Assembly: GCF_027213645.1 (NCBI RefSeq)
Contig: NZ_JAPWGL010000006.1
Span: 176,524-240,523, forward strand
Direction: 5' to 3'
Length of the DNA stretch: 64,000 nt
Source of the DNA: Pedobacter rhodius
Lineage (GTDB): Bacteria > Bacteroidota > Bacteroidia > Sphingobacteriales > Sphingobacteriaceae
Below are positions 28,051 through 35,731 of the stretch, in pieces. The notes beneath the pieces are model-generated. The model worked only from the letters and a program-made list of their open reading frames with translations, had not been told where the DNA came from and made no database searches. The position numbers and the translations under genes were made by a program. Numbering within the stretch: the first letter of the stretch is position 1; every line of letters begins with the position of its first letter.

Positions 28051-29886
28051 TTATTTTTCAAACTTCTTATCCAGCTCACTTAAGGTAATCGTTTGAATAA
28101 TCGGTTTTCCGCTTACGCTAAAGTTAGGTGTTTTACAGGCAAAAAGTTCATCAATTAGGGTGTTCATTTCTTCCTGACTTAAAGCAGTACCGGCTTTAAT
28201 GGCACTGTTTTTTGCTAAGCTTCTGGCCAGGCTATCGCGTTTGGTTAATTTTAACTCTTGCTGGGTATTTTTAAAACCTTCAATCAGCTGTTCAAACAAT
28301 TGTGTTTCATTAATGTTTGAACTGCCTAAATCGACCGGGATACCTTCTACAACCAAAGTGTTTTTGCCAAATTCGCGAACATCAAATCCTAAACTTTTTA
28401 TATCATCCAGTAAACTTTTGGCCAGTTCAAAATCGTTGGCATTAAGCGTTATGGTTTGCGGAAACAAGCTTTGTTGCGATGCGCCTTTTCTATCGTCGAG
28501 GTGAATAAGAAAACGTTCGTAAAGGATGCGCTCGTGTGCCATTTGCTGATCAATAACCATTAAGCCCGATTTAATCTGCGAAACGATGTACCGGTTATGC
28601 AATTGCATGTATTGCTTTTGCCTGGTTTCTAAAACTGTTTCATCGGCGTAAAACGATGTTTGTTCTACAACCGGCTCTTTGGTGATTTCATAAAGCGAAC
28701 CCCAGTTTTTTGCACTTGGTTTGGCCTCATAATTTCTTGGTGATGATGAATAACCGGATGTTGAACCGGGTTCAGCAGCAAAGGGATTAAAATCAGGATT
28801 GAAATTTATACTCGGTGGCACAATATCTTCTACTGCTTTTGGCGAAATCATATTGCTGAAACCGGTTTCCTGATCGAAATCTAAAGTTGGTGAAATATTA
28901 TACCTTCCGATTGAACGTTTTACGGCTGATTTTAAAATAGCGTAAATAGATTTTTCATCCAGGTATTTAATTTCGGTCTTTGTTGGATGAACGTTCACAT
29001 CAATTTTCGCCGGATCTATCTCAATAAATAAAACGTAAAGCGGATAACTGTCATCAGGTAATAAATCATCAAAAGCCGAACTTACCGCATGGTTTAAATA
29101 TGGGTCTTTAATGAAACGGTTATTTACAAAAAAGAATTGTTCACCCCTGGTTTTCTTTGCAAAAGCGGGTTTGCCAATGTATCCTTTAAGATTAATTATC
29201 GTTGTGTCTTCCTCAACAGGAACCAAACGTTCATTATAGTTGTTGCCGAAGATATGGACAATACGTTGTTTTAAATTGCCTTTCGGAAGGTTGAAGATTT
29301 CTGTTCCATCATGATGTAACGTAAAAAACACACCTGGATGCGCCAATGCAACACGGGTAAATTCATCAATAATGTGGCGCATTTCAACGGGATTGCTTTT
29401 TAAGAAATTTCGCCTCGCGGGCGTATTAAAAAATAAATTCTTAATGGCTATTTGTGTCCCTGGTGATGTGGCTACCGGTTCCTGGGCAGTAACTAATGCC
29501 CCCTCAATGGTTATGCAGGTACCTATTTCATCTTCATGCCTGCGGGTTTTCATTTCTACCTGTGAAATTGCGGCTATCGAAGCCATGGCTTCACCGCGAA
29601 AACCCATTGTACGAATGGCAAACAAATCTTCGGCCTTTTTAACTTTCGATGTTGCATGGCGCTCAAAACACATTCTGGCATCGGTAACACTCATACCGCA
29701 GCCATTATCAATCAGCTGAATTAATGCTTTGCCTGCATCTTTTATCACCAATTGAATTTTACTTGCACCGGCATCAATAGAATTTTCGAGCAATTCTTTT
29801 ACTGCAGAAGCAGGTCGTTGAACAACTTCTCCGGCAGCAATTTGATTGGCAACAGCGTCAGGTAAGAGGTGAATAATATCAGTCAT
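28051..29886 (-). CDS. mutL: DNA mismatch repair protein MutL
   Basis: A 611-residue protein from the ATG at 29886; a TTG at 29898 would add four residues. The N-terminal GHL ATPase motifs are complete: LLENSIDAGA, IDNGCGM, TMGFRGEA and RHATSK. The C-terminal dimerisation domain carries DQQMAHERILYE, a variant of the metal-binding DQHAxxExxxxE motif of MutL endonucleases with His changed to Gln and Ala to Met. A CPHGRP-like end is not evident. It couples MutS mismatch recognition to excision. It heads an operon with two rhomboids and an EEP protein. Confidence 0.97.
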   Translation of the reverse strand: MTDIIHLLPDAVANQIAAGEVVQRPASAVKELLENSIDAGASKIQLVIKDAGKALIQLIDNGCGMSVTDARMCFERHATSKVKKAEDLFAIRTMGFRGEAMASIAAISQVEMKTRRHEDEIGTCITIEGALVTAQEPVATSPGTQIAIKNLFFNTPARRNFLKSNPVEMRHIIDEFTRVALAHPGVFFTLHHDGTEIFNLPKGNLKQRIVHIFGNNYNERLVPVEEDTTIINLKGYIGKPAFAKKTRGEQFFFVNNRFIKDPYLNHAVSSAFDDLLPDDSYPLYVLFIEIDPAKIDVNVHPTKTEIKYLDEKSIYAILKSAVKRSIGRYNISPTLDFDQETGFSNMISPKAVEDIVPPSINFNPDFNPFAAEPGSTSGYSSSPRNYEAKPSAKNWGSLYEITKEPVVEQTSFYADETVLETRQKQYMQLHNRYIVSQIKSGLMVIDQQMAHERILYERFLIHLDDRKGASQQSLFPQTITLNANDFELAKSLLDDIKSLGFDVREFGKNTLVVEGIPVDLGSSNINETQLFEQLIEGFKNTQQELKLTKRDSLARSLAKNSAIKAGTALSQEEMNTLIDELFACKTPNFSVSGKPIIQTITLSELDKKFEK

Positions 29887-29988
29887 GTATGAAGGCAATG
29901 TGAATTCGCTAAATTATGCAAAATAAGCTAAAGGAATACGTTTTGTTTAAAACTCAACAGATAAATGACTGTGGATAAATACATAAAA

Positions 29989-30344
29989 TTGATTGTCGTT
30001 AAAAATTTTAAGTAAACCTTACAGGTTTTAAAACCTTCGCAGTTTTGACACAATTTTCAACTATCGGTTGGTGTCTCACCGACCGAAACTTGACTTAGCT
30101 GGTTGGTGAGACACCAACCAATAGAGTGAATTGATTGTCGTTAAAAAATTTAAATAAACCTTACAGGTTTTTGAAACCTTCGGGGTTTTGACACAATTTT
30201 CAACTACCGGTTGGTGTCTCACCGACCGAAAACTGACTTAGCTGCTTGGTGAGACACCAACCAGTAGAGTGAATTGATTGTCGTAAAAAATTTTAAGTAA
30301 ACCTCACAGGTTTTTAAAACCTTCGGGGTTTTGACACAATTTTC
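29989..30344. repeat. 2.5 direct repeats of ~142 bp with long hairpins
   Basis: Copies start at 29989, 30131 and 30274 (the last is half length). Each full copy has an inverted repeat of 24 bp around GGTTGGTGTCTCACC / GGTGAGACACCAACC: copy 1 at 30061-30084 with 30101-30124, copy 2 at 30204-30227 with 30244-30267. An outer pair differs between copies as T-A versus C-G, a compensating change. The other half of each unit holds short AAACCTTACAGGTTT-type palindromes. The third copy runs up to the amidohydrolase start. No coding potential is apparent. Confidence 0.9.
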
Positions 30345-30357
30345 TATCTTTATCGAT

Positions 30358-31989
30358 ATGAAATCATTTATCTACGCAGTAATTATAACCATTTTTCTCT
30401 CTTCTTGTGGAAAGGAAAAGGCCGATGTAATCGTTTACAACGCTAAAGTTTATACCGTTAATTCAAAATTCGATATCGTAGAAGCCTTTGCTGTGAAAGA
30501 TGGTAAAATACTTGCGCTTGGTAAAAGCGATGAAATCAGAAATAAATATAGTGCAGCTGAAGAAGTTGATGCCGCAGGCAAAGCAGTATATCCCGGTTTT
30601 ATAGATGCGCATGCGCATTTCTTTGGCTATGGACAAAGCCTGCAAACGGCCGATTTACGCGAAACAAAATCGTGGGAAGAAGTGATTCAACGATTAACAG
30701 ATTTTGCTAAAACACATCCCGATGGCTGGTTAATCGGAAACGGCTGGGACCAGAACGATTGGGCTAATAAAGCATTTCCTACTAACGAAAAACTGACAGA
30801 ACTTTTTCCAAACCGTCCGGTATTTCTAAACCGTATCGATGGTCACGCCGCAATTGCAAATCAAAAGGCATTTGATGATGCAGGGATTAAAGCTGAACAA
30901 AAACTAACGGGTGGCGATATGCTAACAAAAAACGGTAAGCTTACCGGAGTATTAATTGATAATGCCGTTGGGTTGGTTGAAAGTAAAATCCCTTCACCTG
31001 ATGCAAAACTTGCAGAAAAGATTTTAACGGATGCACAAAGAAATTGCTTTGCAGCTGGTTTAACAACCATTGATGATTGCGGATTGGGCTTTGAAGCAGT
31101 AGATTTTATTGAGAAACTTCAAAAAGAAAATAAGCTCAAAATGCGTTTATATGTGATGCTTTCTGATGCTGAACAAAATTATAATTACCTGTTTAAACGC
31201 GGTGCCATAAAAACTGACCGGTTAAATGTTCGGGCATTTAAAGTGTATGCAGATGGCGCTCTAGGTTCCCGTGGCGCATGTTTATTAAAACCTTACACCG
31301 ATATGCCGGAGAAATCGGGATTTTTATTAAGTGATGTAAAACATTACGAAGACGTTGCTGCGAAAATTGAGGCGCATAATTTTCAAATGTGTACACATGC
31401 CATCGGCGATTCTGCAAACCGGGTTATGCTCAATATTTATAACAAAGTTTTAAAAGGTAAAAACGATAAACGGTGGCGAATTGAACATGCTCAGGTAGTT
31501 AATTCGAACGATTTTGATTTATTCGGTAAAGCAAGTATTATTCCTTCGGTGCAACCAACGCATGCTACATCCGATATGTACTGGGCCGGACAAAGATTAG
31601 GTGCTCAGCGATTAAAAGATGCTTATGCTTATAAGCAATTACTTAAACAGAATGGCTGGATTCCGTTGGGTACTGATTTTCCTGTTGAAAACATTAATCC
31701 GTTATTAACGTTTTATGCAGCAACGGTACGCGAAGATGCTAAAGGCTTCCCGAAAGGAGGTTTCCAGATGGAAAATGCTTTAACACCCGAAGAAGCCATA
31801 AAAGGAATGACCATTTGGGGGGCGAAAGCGAATTTTGAAGAAAAAGAGAAAGGCAGTTTAGAAATTGGTAAACTTGCTGATTTTGTAATGCTCAATAATG
31901 ATATTTTAAAATCAACCCCGCAGCACCTGTTAAAAACCAAAGTTTTAAAAACCTATTTGAACGGAGAAAAAGTATATGAAGCGAAATAG
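30358..31989 (+). CDS. Amidohydrolase (YtcJ-like), lipoprotein
   Basis: A 543-residue metal-dependent hydrolase. The start at 30358 gives a lipoprotein signal (MKSFIYAVIITIFLSSC); the TTG-initiated extension to 30331 lies in the repeat and is not credible. It has an N-terminal beta-sandwich start (VYNAKVYTVNS), the metal motif FIDAHAHFFG, GNGWDQNDW, FKVYADGALGSRGA, a THAIGDSAN His site, RIEHAQ, and the final Asp in LGTDFPVE. This is the COG1574/YtcJ type; the substrate is unknown. It overlaps the serine hydrolase gene by 14 bases. Confidence 0.9.
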   Translation: MKSFIYAVIITIFLSSCGKEKADVIVYNAKVYTVNSKFDIVEAFAVKDGKILALGKSDEIRNKYSAAEEVDAAGKAVYPGFIDAHAHFFGYGQSLQTADLRETKSWEEVIQRLTDFAKTHPDGWLIGNGWDQNDWANKAFPTNEKLTELFPNRPVFLNRIDGHAAIANQKAFDDAGIKAEQKLTGGDMLTKNGKLTGVLIDNAVGLVESKIPSPDAKLAEKILTDAQRNCFAAGLTTIDDCGLGFEAVDFIEKLQKENKLKMRLYVMLSDAEQNYNYLFKRGAIKTDRLNVRAFKVYADGALGSRGACLLKPYTDMPEKSGFLLSDVKHYEDVAAKIEAHNFQMCTHAIGDSANRVMLNIYNKVLKGKNDKRWRIEHAQVVNSNDFDLFGKASIIPSVQPTHATSDMYWAGQRLGAQRLKDAYAYKQLLKQNGWIPLGTDFPVENINPLLTFYAATVREDAKGFPKGGFQMENALTPEEAIKGMTIWGAKANFEEKEKGSLEIGKLADFVMLNNDILKSTPQHLLKTKVLKTYLNGEKVYEAK

Positions 31990-33793
31990 ATTAATTGTCA
32001 TTACGGTAGCAAGTTTCTTTAATATTTTATGTATGATGGCTTGTGCGCAAGAACATGCCTCAAATGAGAAGAAACTTGCTATTGCCAATGCCATATCAAA
32101 GTCAACAGTTTTATTAAATAACCAGGATACCGTTATTCCCTTAAAATCGCTCGATAAAAAGAACATTGCTTCGGTAAGTTTAAGTTTTGCGTATAGTTCT
32201 GTTTTTGACAGCCTGGCCAACAAATATGATAAGATAACTTCCTTCTCTGCCGATTCTTATAAAGACAGCTTAAATTTAAACGATTTGGAAGATGACCTGA
32301 AATATTTTAATACCATTCTGGTTTCAATTGATGATGAGCATATTACGAAGGCAAAATATATTAACTTTATCAGCAGCATCAGCAAGAGTAAATCTGTAAT
32401 CATTTCTTATTTTGGAAATGGAACAGGTTTAAAATCTTTTGATGGTCTAAAATCACCGATTATTTATACCGCACAAAATTCTATTGATGCCGCTGCAATT
32501 GTTCCGCAGTATATTTTTGGTGGAATAGCGGCAACAAATAAACTTACTTCTGCTTTTTCCGCTAAATATAAGCTGGGATCGGGTTACACTACTATTGCTA
32601 CCAGGTTAAAATATACCGTGCCTGAAGATGCTGGTTTAAATTCGAATAGTTTGAAAGAGATTGATGCCATTGCTGCCGAGGCCATCAGCCAGCGGGCTGC
32701 ACCGGGAATGGTGGTTTTGGTCGCAAAAGATGGTAAAGTAATTTTTAACAAAGCCTACGGCAAGCATACTTACGATTCGAATCTGCCGGATAAAGTAACA
32801 GATATTTTCGATTTGGCCTCTGTTACAAAAGTTACGGCAACAACACCCTCCGTTATGCGTCTTTTCGAAGAAAGCAAATTGAAGTTAGATACAAATATTG
32901 GTGCTTATATTCCTAAGGCCAGAACGACACCGATGAATAACATTCAGGTTCGCGAGGTAATGTTGCATCAGGCCGGCTTTATCCCTTATATTCCTTTTCA
33001 CGATTATGTTAAAACAGGTGATTACAGCCGGGATTCTTCCGCAGCTTTCCCTACAAAAGTTGCAGATAATTACTACATCAAAAAAGATTTTTTCAAAGAT
33101 TTTATGTGGCCTAAAATGTTAAATTCGCCGATAAAAACCCGCGGACAATACGTATATAGCGACATCAGTATGTATGTGATGAAAGATATCGTGGAACACA
33201 TTAGTGAAGAGCCGCTGAATCAATATGCGTACGAGAATTTCTACAAACCTTTGGGCATGCAAACAGCAGGGTTTTTACCGCGAAATCGCTTCAAAGCTGA
33301 TCAGATTATCCCTACAGAAGATGACAAATATTTCAGGAAAACCTTATTAGTTGGTTATGTGCACGATCAGGGGGCAGCATTGGCAGGAGGCGTTTCAGGC
33401 CATGCAGGTTTGTTCGCCAGCGCAAATGATTTGGCCATAATTTACCAGATGTTGTTAAACCGTGGCACCTACGGAGGTGAAGAATACTTTAAAGCCGCAA
33501 CAGTTGATATGTTTACTTCAAAACAATCAGCGGTTAGTCGCCGGGGCTTGGGTTTCGACCGCTGGGATCCGGATACCACAAAACATTATCCATCTGACTT
33601 AGCGTCGCCGCAAACCTACGGACACACGGGTTATACCGGAACCTGTATCTGGGTTGATCCATCCCGCGGACTGGTTTACGTTTTTCTGTCAAACCGTGTC
33701 AATCCTACGGTAACCGATAAATTATCAAACCTAAAAATCAGGGGAAGGATTCAGGATGTGGTGAATAAGGCAATAGATGAATCGAGGAAGTAA
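31976..33793 (+). CDS. Beta-lactamase-like serine hydrolase with GH3 C-domain remnant
   Basis: A 605-residue exported protein with a lipobox-like MMAC at about 22. Residues 33-215 resemble the C-terminal domain of family 3 glycoside hydrolases (ISKSTVLLNNQDTVIPLKS near the start, FGGIAATNKL near the end). From about 225 it is a class C beta-lactamase/esterase domain with SVTK (Ser282, Lys285), a Tyr-Ser-Asp in YVYSDIS and HTGYTG in place of KTG. Bacteroidota carry ~980-residue GH3/beta-lactamase fusions for peptidoglycan turnover; this one lacks the GH3 catalytic barrel. It overlaps the amidohydrolase gene by 14 bases. Confidence 0.85.
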   Translation: MKRNRLIVITVASFFNILCMMACAQEHASNEKKLAIANAISKSTVLLNNQDTVIPLKSLDKKNIASVSLSFAYSSVFDSLANKYDKITSFSADSYKDSLNLNDLEDDLKYFNTILVSIDDEHITKAKYINFISSISKSKSVIISYFGNGTGLKSFDGLKSPIIYTAQNSIDAAAIVPQYIFGGIAATNKLTSAFSAKYKLGSGYTTIATRLKYTVPEDAGLNSNSLKEIDAIAAEAISQRAAPGMVVLVAKDGKVIFNKAYGKHTYDSNLPDKVTDIFDLASVTKVTATTPSVMRLFEESKLKLDTNIGAYIPKARTTPMNNIQVREVMLHQAGFIPYIPFHDYVKTGDYSRDSSAAFPTKVADNYYIKKDFFKDFMWPKMLNSPIKTRGQYVYSDISMYVMKDIVEHISEEPLNQYAYENFYKPLGMQTAGFLPRNRFKADQIIPTEDDKYFRKTLLVGYVHDQGAALAGGVSGHAGLFASANDLAIIYQMLLNRGTYGGEEYFKAATVDMFTSKQSAVSRRGLGFDRWDPDTTKHYPSDLASPQTYGHTGYTGTCIWVDPSRGLVYVFLSNRVNPTVTDKLSNLKIRGRIQDVVNKAIDESRK

Positions 33794-33864
33794 ATAAAAT
33801 AGTGTCGTCCTCTCGACTGGAGCGCAGCGAAATGGAGAGATCTTTTAAACTTGTTTTATTCTTT

Positions 33865-33949
33865 CGTCATTGCGAGGAACGAAGCAATCTTACTACTATG
33901 GGTTTTATCACTAAAGCTTTGGGATTTCTCCGCTGCGGTCGAAATGACG
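33865..33949. repeat. 85-bp intergenic element with terminal inverted repeats
   Basis: The ends are CGTCATTGCGA (33865-33875) and TCGAAATGACG (33939-33949), complementary at 10 of 11 positions. Just before it (33803-33845) is CTCGACTGGAGCGCAGCGAA, the other half of the same style of G/C-rich intergenic repeat. It resembles short non-coding repeats scattered in many Bacteroidota genomes. The open frames crossing it are not genes. Confidence 0.7.
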
Positions 33950-33961
33950 ACTTTTGGAGGT

Positions 33962-34564
33962 TTACTCATCATCCAACAACGTTATACAGCCTTCAGAAAG
34001 CTTTTTTACCCTTATGTCAAAGGTTTTAAGCGCCTCGGTATTTTTGGAAGACTGATAGAGATAAAGTATAATACCTTTAGTCGATTCATCCGGATCGCAG
34101 GCATAAGATTTTTCTAAATAGGCAGCTGTTTTTGCAGAAAGCTTCTTATAATCTTCAACAAGTTTACCATATATTACGACATTTTTTGCATCTGCAGCAG
34201 CATTCATTTTTTTTACCATTTCCTGGCAATCTTTAAAATAATAATTTCCTAAAGCAAGGTATGGCACATAATAACCAGGCGTTAATTGAATGCTTTTTTC
34301 GTAATAAGGAACAGCCAGGTTCATCTGGTTAGTTTCCTCATAAAGCCGGCCTAAATGATAAGTTGCATTGGCAATTTGTTTTGCCTTTAATTCTGAAGAA
34401 CGCTTCAGAACTTCTGAGGTAACCGCGATGGCCTTTGCCTTATCGTTTTGCGCCATTCTTATCAGCGTATAATCCCAATATAAATCTTTAATGTTTTGGC
34501 TTTGGGCAAATGCTGAAGCGAAACTTACGAACAGGAAGAGATTGATTAAATAGATTTTTTTCAT
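33962..34564 (-). CDS. Exported tetratricopeptide-repeat protein
   Basis: A 200-residue protein with a signal peptide (MKKIYLINLFLFVSFASAFAQ). About three TPR-like helical pairs follow (ATYHLGRLYEETNQMNLAVP, YVPYLALGNYYFKDC, and a C-terminal GIILYLYQSSKNTEALKTF). It should be a periplasmic or outer-membrane scaffold with no catalytic residues. It is 16 bases downstream of the 136-residue membrane gene, though it looks like a chromosomal gene rather than part of the island. Confidence 0.75.
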   Translation of the reverse strand: MKKIYLINLFLFVSFASAFAQSQNIKDLYWDYTLIRMAQNDKAKAIAVTSEVLKRSSELKAKQIANATYHLGRLYEETNQMNLAVPYYEKSIQLTPGYYVPYLALGNYYFKDCQEMVKKMNAAADAKNVVIYGKLVEDYKKLSAKTAAYLEKSYACDPDESTKGIILYLYQSSKNTEALKTFDIRVKKLSEGCITLLDDE

Positions 34565-34580
34565 TGAGTTAAGGTAAAAA

Positions 34581-34991
34581 CTATTTGCTTTTATCCACAG
34601 TATACTTTGAGTAAATAAATAAGGCTAACCAAATTAAAATATAAGGAATAAGAAGGATTATCATTAGTGGAAAATAAGCAAGTGTTAATAATAAAAATAT
34701 TGCGGGGATGTAGATTGATCCTATTTTATTGTATTTGGTGAAAATAAATATAGGTGTAATATATAATAATACATTTATTAATAAAACTGAGAAAGTGAAA
34801 AATGAATATAAAATTGATGGCATATTATGAAATATTCTAAACTGCTTAGCGTAAAAATATTGCAATAAACCATTTACATAAATCCAACCTTTTTCTCCAC
34901 CATTTATAGGTATTCCTATGTAAGTTGTGGCAATTAGAAGTAGTATTAAAATAAATTGAGTACTTCGATAATAATTAAATTTAAACATCAT
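34581..34991 (-). CDS. Small multi-helix membrane protein, possible orphan immunity protein
   Basis: The family is not recognised. It has 136 residues with about four predicted membrane helices (near 12-30, 58-78, 88-105, 106-128) and is strongly AT-rich. It has its own palindrome-bearing upstream region (35049-35066) like that of the lipoprotein effector gene, and is separated from the effector unit by two hairpin terminators. An orphan immunity gene is one reading; an unrelated small membrane protein is equally possible. Confidence 0.55.
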   Translation of the reverse strand: MMFKFNYYRSTQFILILLLIATTYIGIPINGGEKGWIYVNGLLQYFYAKQFRIFHNMPSILYSFFTFSVLLINVLLYITPIFIFTKYNKIGSIYIPAIFLLLTLAYFPLMIILLIPYILIWLALFIYSKYTVDKSK

Positions 34992-35048
34992 GTTAACTTG
35001 TTTTTTTATTTTAGTTAATATAAACTTACAACTTTAAAATCATCAAGT

Positions 35049-35066
35049 TTTTGACAGAAGTTAAAA
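35049..35066 (-). promoter_or_regulatory. TTTTGAC-N4-GTTAAAA palindrome before 136-aa gene
   Basis: A Crp/Fnr-like inverted repeat (one mismatch) lies 58 bases upstream of the 34991 start. Read on the minus strand, the sequence around it (CTGTCAAAAACTTGATGATT) aligns with that around the palindrome at 37290-37307 (TTGTCAAAAGTTAGACAATT), so the two upstream regions appear related. Confidence 0.55.
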
Positions 35067-35068
35067 CA

Positions 35069-35093
35069 AAAAGCTGGCAATTCGCTGGCTTTT
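35069..35093 (-). terminator. Hairpin with T-run
   Basis: A 10-bp stem AAAAGCTGGC / GCTGGCTTTT with two G-T wobbles and a 5-base loop, followed on the minus strand by T-rich sequence. It is the second of two terminators isolating the effector unit from the 136-residue gene. Confidence 0.55.
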
Positions 35094-35183
35094 CAATAGT
35101 TATTTATTCATAATTGATTAATAAGTAGAAATTAATTCTTTTTCCTCTTTTAAATTTTTACAAATAAAACAGTCAAGTCAAAA

Positions 35184-35215
35184 AATAAGGCTGAGCATTT
35201 TTCGCCAGTCTTATT
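35184..35215 (-). terminator. Terminator of the lipoprotein/membrane-protein unit
   Basis: The stem is AATAAGGCTG / CAGTCTTATT (one wobble) with a 12-base loop, 24 bases after the 35240 stop, with six T on the minus strand after it. Confidence 0.7.
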
Positions 35216-35239
35216 TCCAATAATTAAAAAATGCCTTTC

Positions 35240-35719
35240 TTAAGCTGGATTTAACAATCCAATTATTAATGATATAACTGACATTATAAATGCAAAAATT
35301 GGCAATATTGAAGTGATGATGGCGAAAATAAACGATGCCTTCAAGAGATTAATTATTGTCTTTTGGTTTTTTAAAAATAGCGGCAATAAGTAAGTTGAAA
35401 ATGGAATTATCATCATAAAAGATACCCATTTCATAAGTTCTATTTCAACAAAAAGAGCAGATAATAAAATAAAAATAGTTGTTACGATTAACCAATTTTT
35501 ACAAGTTTTTGTATCGTTAACTTTCATAAGTGTTATTAATCCAAAAAAACTATGTAAAGTGAAAATTGAAAGCAAATAGAATACCTCATCAATTCCCTTA
35601 CCGTCATTTTTAAAGTAATGTTTGTACGTAAACCAAATACCCATAATTAAACAGATTCCATTAATAATAAACAAGGGTTTTCTAAATTGTTTCAATTGCG
35701 TTTCGATATCTTGTTCCAT
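35240..35719 (-). CDS. Small membrane protein, candidate immunity partner
   Basis: The family is not recognised. It has 159 residues with about five hydrophobic helices (near 16-33, 45-62, 76-93, 95-112, 125-155) and a short charged N-terminus (MEQDIETQLKQF). It starts 12 bases after the papain-like lipoprotein gene and shares its terminator, so the two form a two-gene unit. This gene order, and the absence of any enzyme motif, suggest an immunity or anchoring role; this is inference. Confidence 0.6.
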   Translation of the reverse strand: MEQDIETQLKQFRKPLFIINGICLIMGIWFTYKHYFKNDGKGIDEVFYLLSIFTLHSFFGLITLMKVNDTKTCKNWLIVTTIFILLSALFVEIELMKWVSFMMIIPFSTYLLPLFLKNQKTIINLLKASFIFAIITSILPIFAFIMSVISLIIGLLNPA

Positions 35720-35731
35720 TTTTTATTTTAA

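Noticed and set aside
24600..29898. Plus-strand frames over mutL and neighbours
   Set aside because: Shadows of well-supported minus-strand genes.
29989..30344. CRISPR or tRNA-like structure
   Set aside because: Only 2.5 copies of 142 bp with no spacers; hairpins lack tRNA geometry.
33802..34117. Two plus-strand open frames over the 33.8-33.95 kb element
   Set aside because: They cross a non-coding repeat and the end of the TPR gene on the other strand, with no plausible protein.
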